The notes beneath the pieces were generated by a model. It was given only the letters and a program-made list of their open reading frames with translations. It was not told the origin of the DNA and ran no database searches. DNA of 64,000 nt from assembly GCA_025462865.1 (NCBI GenBank), contig JAOAPI010000123.1:1-64000 (forward strand). The letters run 5' to 3'. Source of the DNA: Candidatus Sulfotelmatobacter sp. Its GTDB lineage: Bacteria; Acidobacteriota; Terriglobia; Terriglobales; Acidobacteriaceae. A program made the position numbers and the translations under genes. Shown here in pieces: positions 32,101 to 39,389 of the stretch (the first letter of the stretch is position 1; each line of letters begins with the position of its first letter).

Positions 32101-34196
32101 CGCAGTCCGGGGGTGCGTGGATTCAATGCCTAGAAGGAGACAGCCACGGAAACAGTTTTCCCGAGGTAGGGGCGCTCCTCCTGAACAATGGGCCCAACAC
32201 GGGAGGTCAGGGAGGACAGCTCAAAGGGAGATTGAACTTTGCCATGTCACCGGGGGATGCGGTGAACCAGTCACACATCATAACGTTGGTGGATTCGAAT
32301 CCGGCGAAGACGCTGGCGACGTCACTGAACCGGCCTGCGAACGATGCGGCGGATACGTATATCGGGCTGGATCAGGGTCCGGGCGGCGTCTTGCGGAACC
32401 TAGCGCAGTTGGCATTCGGCGCCCCAGTGGCGATTTCATCCTACATAGGAAACACGGGCGACAATACGAGTTTTCTGGAGCGGCTGACGGCGTCAGCGAA
32501 GACCTTCAATGTGCCGGTAAGCATCAATGGAAACCTGACGGTCACGGGAAGTTGTACGGGATGTGGCGGAGGTGGCGGATCGGGAACGGTGAACAGCGGC
32601 ACCGCAACGCAGGTGGCAATGTATTCGGCGAATGGAGTGGCGGTGAGTGGAGACGCCGGTCTGACTGATAGTGGCTCAACGCTGAACTATGCGGGAAGCA
32701 ACGGGATCTCGGCCGCGGCGGGGACATTCAGCGGAAACGTAACGGTGAACGGACAACTGCTGATGGCGGGGCCGTGGATTGTAAGCTCTCCGGTGCCGGG
32801 AACGGCGATGGCGGCGGCAGGGGCGGGGACATCGGCGCTCGGAATTTCAAGTGATGGAAACTTCTACGTTTCCGCTAATGCGGGAAGTCCGCAGAAGGTG
32901 GCGACTACTGGAACGAGTTCGTACTTCTCAAATCTTTTCCAAGAAGATGCGAACGATGTGGGTGAGTACAACGGTACGACTGCGCAGAATCTGCATGTGT
33001 ACTCCAGCTATACAAATAGCTCGACCTGGCAACGGACATCGCTGGGGTTCGACGCGACGGATAATTACGCGGTAGTGCGGAGTGAGAATTCGACATCGGG
33101 GGCTGCGCCGGGATTGGGCTTCTGGGTGAATAGCGGGCTTAAGTGGGTGGTGGACGCGAGCAGCAATTTGAAGCCGTGGACCGACCAAACGTACAACGTG
33201 GGGTCGTTCAACAGCGCGGGAACAGGCAGTGGACTGCGGCCGGGGACGGTATACGTCGCGGGAAATTCGACGAGTGGAAGCGGTTTTGAGCTGGGGAAAT
33301 TTGCCAGTCAGAGTTACGAATTGTGCAATGACGCCACTAATGGCACGGTGGTAAACGGATTGGCGGTACTGACGACGGCAGGGTGTGCGGCGAAACCCTC
33401 GAGTCCCCTGGTTAGCGGAGGGATTGGAATCGTGATCGCGAATTCGGGAACGTCGGGGATCGCCACGATCGCGCGTACGGGGTCGGCCTACTGCAGCTTT
33501 GATGCGAGTGCGACCGTGATAGGGGATTACGTTGTGCCTTCCAGCACGGCCAATGGCGGGTTTTATTTCCTATGTCATGATGCGGGGGCAACGCAGCCGA
33601 GCGGGACACAGGTGCTGGGACGAGTGTTGCAGGCGAGTTCTGGAAGTGCCACGGTGCAGATGTTCATCGACATGCCGGGCTCGAACGTCAGCAGCAGCGC
33701 ATCGTATGCGATTCCGTGGCTCACGTCGCACACGACGGGAACTCCGATCAGCTTTTCGAGTACGGCGAATAAAGCAGAGCTTTGGGGAGTCGTGCTGACA
33801 TTTCCCCTTACGACGACACAAGTGACTTATTTCGTTTCAACAGCCGACAACACGAGCAACACGTATGACATTGGGGTGCTGAACAGCTCGGGGAATATTG
33901 TGGCGCGTATCGGGAGCACGGCAGGCACGGCGTTTGCACCGAGCACGGGATGGAAGACATTGAACTGGACGGTGGGTGCGACGCTGCAACCCGGAAAATA
34001 TTATCTGGCAATCACGAGCAGTTGTACGAGCGCGTGTGCCCAAGTTTACGGGGGGAGCGCGGCAGGGTTCACATTCCTGGGTGGTAGCAGTGGGACGCCA
34101 GTAGGCGTGACTGCCGGGGGAGCGCTGAATAACGGGACGACGATTCCGGCGGACAATCCGACGGAGTCCACAGTAATGGCGTGGGAGATTCATTAG
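29187..34196 (+). CDS. Giant exported protein with phage tail-fibre and beta-helix segments
   Basis: A 1669-residue, Gly/Ser/Thr/Asn-rich protein with a signal-peptide-like start (PVGRLFYLVAAVAVAASMLVAAS). Residues about 160-260 hold phage tail-fibre repeat motifs (GDVTNKAYVDAAIA, GGAMTGPLTLSGNPTSPLQASAKQYVDQ). The middle (about 430-700) is pectate-lyase/beta-helix-like (GIQEAINDACG..., ALIEGNGTLLTC, YGGVTLRGMNMTST). Around 1130-1200 there are GNLTVTGSCTGCGGGGGSG and FSGNVTVNGQLLMAG strands. The last ~150 residues form a jelly-roll-like domain. AGGAGG lies 5 bases before the ATG. A terminator hairpin overlaps codons 5-11. It is probably an extracellular fibre or adhesin derived from a tail protein. 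Confidence 0.8.
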   Translation: MFHTCRPVGRLFYLVAAVAVAASMLVAASPVPQGGPTLTNVIDTVYRADGTDAQGQLVITWPAFVEASGTAVSEGALNVTLGVNGALNIALAPNAGANPPGVYYTVVYQLGPGQVRTEYWVVPLSSPATLAQVRFTPGNGTAAPGASVQYVNTALAVKANDNAVVHLGGTETISGSKTFNAPPNVPTPVGTGDVTNKAYVDAAIATVGAGSFLSTAGGAMTGPLTLSGNPTSPLQASAKQYVDQVSVAKADLISGLVPTSELGSGTASGLNCLLGSGAWGPCGSSANATAIQSVPVGSSAPANGQVLTYSSTSGQYAPATPSGAAGGVVTGPAANQNIVQPVGTQMNVNNLSGIRYVTPTSSWSVSPSGSLVGGTQATVTLTPCPVGIDTTGNSMYFVYISGQGTPEPAMVTGGTCTSGASSGTIVFTPKNTHSATYVLGSASSGIQEAINDACGVPNGSGGNPNARVVLPATGSTVNPLPVYGTIFAHCSRALIEGNGTLLTCSTRDRCMVLGDLTNSNHYGGVTLRGMNMTSTVTSDGCQITNTQRQSNVVTITVASGCSTIQTGDVVNINFTDVTSYWGNHGPVTVSGTSISYNQTGANLPATASPGTIAIENAAIEDNAMPGTMEDIKSSAAGGGKFNQFFVVDNDQAATIRTFDADGSQGLLCTANHCGSYVYSAGNTAGTPVLWLDKLNISPQCGGNGVTVYANNTTHITDSVIQGFGMWAIYTSTVLGSFGGTQVDNVYNEEGAGPCPNPYLGSSFSAAGIIFSSGGAPLVIRGGEQPNGRMPQYANTGTTPYNYYVVVHDATGGTSAPLYAGYALSNGTGNIVVQWPHIAPVGTVTYDLLRMVPGTLAANTPVFPVQGACSGGSPTACGSVAINLPQCSGLVCSYTDNAAASTTSYAIGNPGYFPILAFWPGGLVMNGSGQQNAGALASAFLDSDNSNGSAWIATAGFLRPSIYVRQCSGSGPTQSGGAWIQCLEGDSHGNSFPEVGALLLNNGPNTGGQGGQLKGRLNFAMSPGDAVNQSHIITLVDSNPAKTLATSLNRPANDAADTYIGLDQGPGGVLRNLAQLAFGAPVAISSYIGNTGDNTSFLERLTASAKTFNVPVSINGNLTVTGSCTGCGGGGGSGTVNSGTATQVAMYSANGVAVSGDAGLTDSGSTLNYAGSNGISAAAGTFSGNVTVNGQLLMAGPWIVSSPVPGTAMAAAGAGTSALGISSDGNFYVSANAGSPQKVATTGTSSYFSNLFQEDANDVGEYNGTTAQNLHVYSSYTNSSTWQRTSLGFDATDNYAVVRSENSTSGAAPGLGFWVNSGLKWVVDASSNLKPWTDQTYNVGSFNSAGTGSGLRPGTVYVAGNSTSGSGFELGKFASQSYELCNDATNGTVVNGLAVLTTAGCAAKPSSPLVSGGIGIVIANSGTSGIATIARTGSAYCSFDASATVIGDYVVPSSTANGGFYFLCHDAGATQPSGTQVLGRVLQASSGSATVQMFIDMPGSNVSSSASYAIPWLTSHTTGTPISFSSTANKAELWGVVLTFPLTTTQVTYFVSTADNTSNTYDIGVLNSSGNIVARIGSTAGTAFAPSTGWKTLNWTVGATLQPGKYYLAITSSCTSACAQVYGGSAAGFTFLGGSSGTPVGVTAGGALNNGTTIPADNPTESTVMAWEIH
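29200..29227 (+). terminator. Terminator-like hairpin inside the first codons of the giant gene
   Basis: GCCGCCC-GGTG-GGGCGGC (29200-29217) then TTTTTTATTT, starting 13 bases after the A of the start codon. It is placed to attenuate the gene, and its layout resembles the two modules at 27413-27799. Confidence 0.7.
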
Positions 34197-34218
34197 AGTT
34201 TGCGAGCGAGGGGCCCGA

Positions 34219-34247
34219 GGCCATCGGCGAAAGCCGGTGGCCTTTTT
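34219..34247 (+). terminator. Rho-independent terminator after the giant gene
   Basis: GGCCATCGGC-GAAA-GCCGGTGGCC stem-loop with one T-G pair, followed by TTTTT, 23 bp after the stop codon. Confidence 0.9.
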
Positions 34248-34266
34248 CGTTGAGACAAAAAAATCA

Positions 34267-34300
34267 TTTAACCACTAAGGACACGAAGGTTCACGAAGGA
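34267..34300. repeat. ACCACTAAGGACACGAAGG-type repeat
   Basis: TTAACCACTAAGGACACGAAG then a second CACGAAGG; matches 13557-13590. A chromosomal intergenic repeat inside the phage-like region suggests long residence. Confidence 0.7.
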
Positions 34301-34310
34301 ATTCTTAAAT

Positions 34311-35264
34311 ATGAGACGGATACTCGCCATCATCGGATTGGCTTGGAGTTGCCTGGCTTCGGCGACGACTTACTATGTGAGTTCGAGCACGGGTAACGAT
34401 TCGAATGCCGGCACGTCGACGGTGGCTGCGTGGCAAACAATTGGACACGTGAATGGGCTGACATTCTTGCCGGGAGATTCGATCTTGTTCCGGCGGGGTG
34501 ATGTTTGGAATGAAAGTTTGGCGCCGCCGTCTTCGGGAAGTTCGGGAAATCCGATTACGTTTGACGCATATGGCACGGGAGCAGCGCCGAACCTGACCGG
34601 ATACTATGCGGTGCCGGCGGGAGCTTGGGTGCTGGTTACGGGGAATGCGTGGAAGGCTCCGGTGCCGGCGACTTACAGCACGATCAACTTCTGTTTGTTC
34701 GGATCGATCTGGGGTCAGAAGGTCGCGGCAGCAACGACGAACCTGACAGCGCAGTGGGATTTTTATCTGGCGAATGGGTTTGTCTATGTTTATTCGGTGG
34801 GTTCGCCCGCGACCTACTACAACGTGCCTATTGTGCCGATGGCGCTGAGCAATGTTCCGGTGATCAACATTAATGGGAAGTCCTGGCTGACGTTTCAACA
34901 TTTCCTAGTGAACTGGTTTGATCAATACGGCGTCTATGTGCAGGGGACGAGCGATCACCTGGTATTCGCGAACATGGAAGCGGATTCGATGATTCCTCAA
35001 GGCACGCAGCCGCTGGGCTTCTATGTGAATGAAACTGCGCCCGGGCCGGGAGACATAAAAATCTATAACTCGGAAGTCCGGGCACACGATTACGGCTGGG
35101 GCCAAGCCAACGACCGCAACCTGCTTGGACGGTTCAGCACGCAGGCGTTCAGTCTGCCGCGGTTGGCGCGGACGCAGAACTATTTTTTGAGGCTATACGA
35201 TGGTTCATCTCCGCCGCGGTATTCCCGCCACTCCGCGGCGCTGCACGTTGACTATCCGCTGTGA
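34311..35264 (+). CDS. Exported parallel beta-helix protein, possibly truncated
   Basis: A 317-residue protein with a signal peptide (RRILAIIGLAWSCLASA). The N-terminal pattern is typical of right-handed beta-helix (DUF1565-like) proteins: TYYVSSSTGNDSNAGTST, AWQTIGHVNGLTFLPGDSILFRRGDVW, SGSSGNPITFDAYG. Helix coils continue to about residue 265 (IKIYNSEVRAHDYGWG). The last ~50 residues (RNLLGRFSTQAFSLPRLARTQNYFLRLYDGSSPPRYSRHSAALH) lose the pattern, suggesting a frameshift or deletion. Probably extracellular; glycan binding or cleavage is possible but no catalytic set is visible. Confidence 0.65.
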   Translation: MRRILAIIGLAWSCLASATTYYVSSSTGNDSNAGTSTVAAWQTIGHVNGLTFLPGDSILFRRGDVWNESLAPPSSGSSGNPITFDAYGTGAAPNLTGYYAVPAGAWVLVTGNAWKAPVPATYSTINFCLFGSIWGQKVAAATTNLTAQWDFYLANGFVYVYSVGSPATYYNVPIVPMALSNVPVININGKSWLTFQHFLVNWFDQYGVYVQGTSDHLVFANMEADSMIPQGTQPLGFYVNETAPGPGDIKIYNSEVRAHDYGWGQANDRNLLGRFSTQAFSLPRLARTQNYFLRLYDGSSPPRYSRHSAALHVDYPL

Positions 35265-35285
35265 AGAAATTCTAGCGCCAGAGGG

Positions 35286-35561
35286 ATGCCAAGTATGGGA
35301 GTAAGCGATAGAGATTTGGTTCTGAAGGCGATCGACATCGAGTTCCAGCGAGAAGTGCTCGACAAGCTTGTACGGCTGGAAACCAAGATGGATGCGTTGG
35401 TAGGCAACGGCCAGCCGGGGCGGGTGAAGCTGATCGAGGACAAGGTGGCTGCACTGGAACGAAACGATTTGCGAAACAGCGTGCACAACCGGGTAATGAA
35501 TGGAGCGATGAGCGCGGCAATCAGCGCGGCCATCGCACTCCATAAGTATTGGCTGAAGTAA
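35286..35561 (+). CDS. Coiled-coil protein with C-terminal membrane segment, holin-accessory-like
   Basis: A 91-residue protein. A heptad-rich helix (EFQREVLDKLVRLETKMDALVG...VKLIEDKVAALERNDLRNSVHNRV) is followed by a short hydrophobic, Ala-rich segment (MNGAMSAAISAAIALHKYWLK). The layout resembles XhlA-type haemolysin/holin-associated proteins of phages. The ATG at 35295 is an alternative start. Its neighbours are small proteins downstream of fibre genes, the usual place for lysis genes, but no endolysin is seen. Confidence 0.5.
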   Translation: MPSMGVSDRDLVLKAIDIEFQREVLDKLVRLETKMDALVGNGQPGRVKLIEDKVAALERNDLRNSVHNRVMNGAMSAAISAAIALHKYWLK

Positions 35562-35633
35562 CGCCACGAAGAATCTTTCAAGACAGGTTATCCCAAACAA
35601 GTCATTTCAAAAACGAAGAAGTTAAGGAGAGCC

Positions 35634-35867
35634 ATGAGCACGGTACCCAGCATTACGATCATTACCAATTTGAAGAACCTAACCTCATCGACAACAAACA
35701 GTCTGAAAAGTGGAAGTGCGGAAGGCATCGATATGCCGGGAATGCTTGCCTTGGCGCTAAGCAAGGCTACGGAATTGAAGGTGTGCCTTACGCTGATTAC
35801 AAGAGCGATCGACGGAGCTGACCCCAACTCACAGACGTTAACCAATATTTTGGCCAGCCTCAGCTGA
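35634..35867 (+). CDS. Small hypothetical protein
   Basis: A 77-residue frame (MSTVPSITIITNLKNLTSSTTNSLKSGS...) preceded by GTTAAGGAGAGCC, a good Shine-Dalgarno 5 bases before the ATG. Strands and a helix are likely (MPGMLALALSKATELKVCLTLI). No recognisable family. The spacing to its neighbours suggests the same transcript. Confidence 0.5.
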   Translation: MSTVPSITIITNLKNLTSSTTNSLKSGSAEGIDMPGMLALALSKATELKVCLTLITRAIDGADPNSQTLTNILASLS

Positions 35868-35939
35868 GAAATGTTGGGATTCCGGCCGTCGCGAGAGGGG
35901 AACAATTGAGCGTGTAGGAATCAGGTTAAGGAGGAATTT

Positions 35940-36227
35940 ATGGACTTTCTGTCTCAGTTACTGCGGGGAATCGCGTTCGTTCCGGCCCTGGTCAATGGCA
36001 TTGAAGGACTATTTGGTAACAAACCAGGAGCCGACAAGAAGGACGCGGCAATGTCGTTCCTGCAGAATGCTCTGGCTATGACGGATGCGGTGGCTGCGCG
36101 GGAAATTATCAATCCGGAGCAATTCCGCGACGGCATTTCTAAAATAATAGATGGCACAGTGCAATGCCTAAATGCTTCCACCTGGTGCAAGCAAACACCT
36201 GCCGCAAACGTCCCGCCTTCAGCTTGA
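35940..36227 (+). CDS. Small hypothetical protein of the phage-like region
   Basis: A 95-residue protein, MDFLSQLLRGIAFVPALVNGIEGLFGNKPGADKK..., with an amphipathic or hydrophobic N-terminal helix and a second helix (AAMSFLQNALAMTDAVAAREI). AAGGAGG lies 7 bases before the ATG. It is the last rightward gene before the convergent E2 gene, whose stop is only 4 bp away. Possibly membrane-associated; no function assigned. Confidence 0.55.
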   Translation: MDFLSQLLRGIAFVPALVNGIEGLFGNKPGADKKDAAMSFLQNALAMTDAVAAREIINPEQFRDGISKIIDGTVQCLNASTWCKQTPAANVPPSA

Positions 36228-36230
36228 AGA

Positions 36231-37595
36231 TCAGCCGACTTCTTCGCTCCAAGTTTCCAAATTCTTCTTCACCTGGGCCATAAATTGGTCGGCGACAGCG
36301 CCGTCGATAAGGCGGTGGTCGTAGCCGAGCGTGAGGTGGACGACGGAACGGATGGCGATGGAATCGTTGCCTTCCTTGTCCGTGACGACCAACGGCTGTT
36401 TGGTGATGCCGCCTACGCCCATGATCGCGGAGTTCGGCTGATTGATGATTGGCAGACCAAAGACGGCGCCGAACTGGCCGGGATTGGTGACGGTGAAGGT
36501 GGATCCTTCGACGTCCTCAGGCTTGAGCTTTTTGGTGCGGGCGCGCTCACCGAGGTCAGTGATGCCGCGCTGCAGGCCGAGGAAGTTGAGGTCGCCGGCA
36601 TTCTTGAGGACGGGGACGATGAGTCCCCAATCGAGGGCGACGGCGATCCCGACATTAATGTTGCGGTGGTAGCGGATGTTGTCGCCTTCGAGTGAAGCAT
36701 TGATGATTGGCCACTGCTGGATCGCGATGATGGCGGCGCGCACGAAGAAGGGCATGAAGGTGAGGCGGACGCCGTGGCGCTGCTCGAATGCGTTCTTGTG
36801 CTTGGCGCGGAGATTGACGATGCGGGTGAAGTCGACCTCGTACATGCAATGGACGTGAGCGCTGGTGCGGCGCGACTCGATCATGCGCTGGGCGATGATC
36901 TTGCGCATGTTGGTCAAGGGAACGAGATCTCCGGGATAGGCGGCGGGGGCGGGACGAGGAGCCGGCGGTGCGACTGGGGAAGCGGGACTGGGTGGCGGTG
37001 CCGCCTCGCTCCGCTCGGCGGGACGGACGAATGCGTCCGTCCCCACACGAGCAGGTTGCGATCCCTGGCGCTCGACGAAAGCCATGATGTCCTGCTTGGT
37101 GATGCGACCGCCGAGTCCGGTCCCGGAAATTTGCGAGAGGCTGACACCATGTTCGCGGGCGATCTTGCGGACGAGTGGAGAGGAACGGGTTTCTTCTTCT
37201 TCGGCTGACTGTTGCGGAGCTGGGGAGCTGGCGGCAGGGGAAGATGGAGCCGCAGACTTCTTCTCCTCCTTCTTTTCTGGAGCAGGCTTTTCTTGCGGTG
37301 GCTTTTCCGCTGCTGCTGATGCGGGCGCAGATTTTGCGGGCGCGGCGGCGGCTTCGCCATCCACGGCGATGGTGCCTACAACTGTATTCACTCCGACGGT
37401 GGTGCCTTCGGTGACTTTTATCTCTTGCAGAACGCCCGAGGCGGGGGCGGGAATTTCCGCGTCGACTTTGTCAGTAGAGATTTCGAAGAGAGGCTCGTCG
37501 CGCTGGACCTTGTCGCCGGGCTTCTTCAGCCACTTGGTAATGGTGCCCTCGACGATGGATTCGCCCATCTGGGGCATGATGATGTCAGTAGGCAT
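36231..37595 (-). CDS. 2-oxoacid dehydrogenase E2, dihydrolipoyl acyltransferase
   Basis: A 454-residue acyltransferase core of a pyruvate or branched-chain 2-oxoacid dehydrogenase complex. It has a lipoyl domain (residues 1-80, lipoyl-Lys43 in STDKVDAE) and an Ala/Pro/Lys linker. A peripheral subunit-binding domain (SPLVRKIAREHGVSLSQISGTGLGGRITKQDI, 139-170) precedes a second linker and the catalytic domain ending in YDHRLIDGAVADQF (HxxxDG). Residues 183-199 of the second linker are encoded by an inserted dispersed repeat. GGAAGGAAATC precedes the ATG. Acyl specificity cannot be fixed. Confidence 0.95.
   Translation of the reverse strand: MPTDIIMPQMGESIVEGTITKWLKKPGDKVQRDEPLFEISTDKVDAEIPAPASGVLQEIKVTEGTTVGVNTVVGTIAVDGEAAAAPAKSAPASAAAEKPPQEKPAPEKKEEKKSAAPSSPAASSPAPQQSAEEEETRSSPLVRKIAREHGVSLSQISGTGLGGRITKQDIMAFVERQGSQPARVGTDAFVRPAERSEAAPPPSPASPVAPPAPRPAPAAYPGDLVPLTNMRKIIAQRMIESRRTSAHVHCMYEVDFTRIVNLRAKHKNAFEQRHGVRLTFMPFFVRAAIIAIQQWPIINASLEGDNIRYHRNINVGIAVALDWGLIVPVLKNAGDLNFLGLQRGITDLGERARTKKLKPEDVEGSTFTVTNPGQFGAVFGLPIINQPNSAIMGVGGITKQPLVVTDKEGNDSIAIRSVVHLTLGYDHRLIDGAVADQFMAQVKKNLETWSEEVG
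37004..37048. repeat. Composite palindromic repeat inserted in the E2 coding sequence
   Basis: CTCGCTCCGCTCGG then the palindrome GGGACGGACG-AATG-CGTCCGTCCC and CACAC. It matches the intergenic element at 12222-12266 and is read in frame as residues 183-199 of E2 (RVGTDAFVRPAERSEAA). Confidence 0.85.
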
Positions 37596-37697
37596 GATTT
37601 CCTTCCGCGCGGCCTACGATTAAGGGAAGAAGGCCGGACGCAACCGAATATTATAGCGGTTTGCTGACGAGCAATGAAAAGGTGACATTACCGGGCG

Positions 37698-38258
37698 CTA
37701 ATCGTGGTCGACCTTTTTCAAAGGCTCTTTCGTGTCGGGCTGAGGAGAGACGCCAAAAGTTTTCTGATAGTAGTCCTGAACTCCGGGCGGGAGCTTATCG
37801 AAGTGGGAGAGAAGGCTTGCGATCTTCCACATGTCCTGCTCGCTGAGCGTCTTGTCCCATGCAGGCATTCCGGTGTAGCGGACGCCGGTGCGGATGGTGT
37901 AGAAGATGTGCCATTCGGGGTCATCGGGTGGATCGGAGACGAGATTGGGAGCAGGAGGATAGAAAGATTTAGCGAGGGAAGACGGCTTGCGGTCGAGGCC
38001 TCCATGGCATAGTGCGCAATTCATGGTGTAGAGCTTCATGCCGTCTTCAAAGTTCTGATCGTTGGGCGGCACGGGGTTGGTGAGATGAGCGGCGTGGCGC
38101 TCCATGGAAGCATCAACAGCTGTATTGGCTATACGGCGCTCCCAGCGCGGCGGAGCTACATTAGCATTTGTGGGTATGAAACCGAGCATGGCCAAGCCGA
38201 GGCTGCCGAGGATGAGGATGAGTAGAGTAACGATGACTCCAAGAATGAACTTGCCCAT
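37698..38258 (-). CDS. Membrane-anchored monohaem c-type cytochrome
   Basis: A 186-residue protein with an N-terminal membrane anchor (FILGVIVTLLILILGSLGLAMLGF) and one haem site, C81-A-L-C84-H85. A likely distal Met lies in RYTGMPAWDKTLSEQDMWKIASLLSHFDKLP, a standard cytochrome c domain. It faces the periplasm. GGAGG precedes the ATG by 6 bases. It lies between the E1-beta and E2 genes on the same strand, 103 bp from E2, so probably shares their transcript. The redox partner is unknown. Confidence 0.92.
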   Translation of the reverse strand: MGKFILGVIVTLLILILGSLGLAMLGFIPTNANVAPPRWERRIANTAVDASMERHAAHLTNPVPPNDQNFEDGMKLYTMNCALCHGGLDRKPSSLAKSFYPPAPNLVSDPPDDPEWHIFYTIRTGVRYTGMPAWDKTLSEQDMWKIASLLSHFDKLPPGVQDYYQKTFGVSPQPDTKEPLKKVDHD

Positions 38259-38315
38259 GGGTTTCCTCCGCGACGGTCTATTTTGGCAGATTGACAGGGG
38301 CGGGCGCTAGTTTTT

Positions 38316-38348
38316 GAGCGGGACAGCCGAGGCGGCTGTCTCTACGTG
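38316..38348. repeat. Composite palindromic repeat, GACAGCC-GAGGC-GGCTGTC form
   Basis: GAGCGGGACAGCCGAGGCGG followed by CTGTCTCTACGTGG, between E1-beta and the cytochrome gene. Same family as 60786-60830. Confidence 0.75.
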
Positions 38349-38370
38349 GTCCTTCTTCCTTCCTGGACTT

Positions 38371-39342
38371 TCAGTAGGCCTTCAGCTTGCGTGCTTCGCG
38401 GACTACATCTTCGACTTTCGGCAGGTAGTGCTCTTCTTGCGGCGGGGAGAACGGGACGGCGGAATCCAATCCCGCGATGCGGACAATGGGGCCATCGAGA
38501 TCATCGAAGGCCTCTTCGTTGATGATGGCGGCGATTTCACCGGCGAGGCCTCCGGTCCGGGAGTGTTCGTGCAGGATGATGACCTTGTTGGTTTTCTTTA
38601 CGGTCTGCGCGATGGCTTCGCGATCGAGCGGGGAGACGGTGCGCAGGTCGAGGATCTCGAGGTCGATACCGTCGTTCTTCAAAACCTCGGCTGCTTCTAA
38701 CGCGGTGTGAACCATGGCCGCATAAGTAATGATGCTCACGTCGCTGCCCTCGCGGACGAGGTTCGCCTTGCCAATCGGGACGACATAGTCCTCCGCGGGG
38801 ACTTCACCTTTAATGCGGCGGTAGAGATATTTGTGCTCGAAGAAGATGCACGGATTGTTATCGCGGATGGCGGCCTTGATGAGACCCTTGGCGTCGTAGG
38901 GCGTGGCCGGGCAGATTACTTTGAGGCCGGGATTGTGGACAAACCACATCTCGGGATTCTGCGAATGGAAGGGGCCTCCGTGGACGTATCCGCCGCTCGG
39001 TCCGCGGAGCACAAGCGGAGCGGGCGCGCCCCAGAGGTAATGGGTCTTCGCAACCATGTTGCTGATCTGGTTGAAGGCGCAGCCGATGAAATCCATGAAC
39101 TGGAATTCGGCGACAGGGCGCATGCCGGTGAGCGACGCTCCGAAGGCCGCGCCGACGATGGCGGACTCGGCAATGGGCGTGTCGATGACGCGCTCGGGGC
39201 CGAAGCGGTCGATGAATCCGTCGGTGACTTTGAACGCGCCGCCGTAGATGCCAATGTCTTCGCCGAGGCAGAAGACGGAGGGGTCGCGGTCCATTTCTTC
39301 CCAGATTCCCTGGCGGATGGCTTCGAGATAGGTGAGTTGCAT
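38371..39342 (-). CDS. 2-oxoacid dehydrogenase E1 component, beta subunit
   Basis: A 323-residue subunit pairing with E1-alpha to decarboxylate 2-oxoacids with thiamine diphosphate. Family motifs are clear: LTYLEAIRQGIWEEMDRDPSVFCLGEDIGIYGGAFKVTDGF, RVIDTPIAESAIVGAAFGASLTGMRPVAEFQFMDF, LRGPSGGYVHGGPFHSQNPE, CPATPYDAKGLIKAAIRDNNP and LDLRTVSPLDREAI. Length is normal. The gene lies just downstream of E1-alpha, separated by a CACGGATT repeat. Confidence 0.96.
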   Translation of the reverse strand: MQLTYLEAIRQGIWEEMDRDPSVFCLGEDIGIYGGAFKVTDGFIDRFGPERVIDTPIAESAIVGAAFGASLTGMRPVAEFQFMDFIGCAFNQISNMVAKTHYLWGAPAPLVLRGPSGGYVHGGPFHSQNPEMWFVHNPGLKVICPATPYDAKGLIKAAIRDNNPCIFFEHKYLYRRIKGEVPAEDYVVPIGKANLVREGSDVSIITYAAMVHTALEAAEVLKNDGIDLEILDLRTVSPLDREAIAQTVKKTNKVIILHEHSRTGGLAGEIAAIINEEAFDDLDGPIVRIAGLDSAVPFSPPQEEHYLPKVEDVVREARKLKAY

Positions 39343-39359
39343 AAGGTCAAAACTCTTTC

Positions 39360-39389
39360 GCCACGGATTTCCGCGGACTTACACGGATC
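39360..39389. repeat. GCCACGGATTTCCGCGGACT-type repeat
   Basis: Second copy of the panB-panC spacer repeat (20319-20347), here in the E1-alpha/E1-beta spacer. Confidence 0.65.

Noticed and set aside
25205-36230. A complete prophage
   Set aside because: No integrase, terminase, portal, capsid, tape-measure or endolysin gene is present, and no flanking attachment repeats were found.
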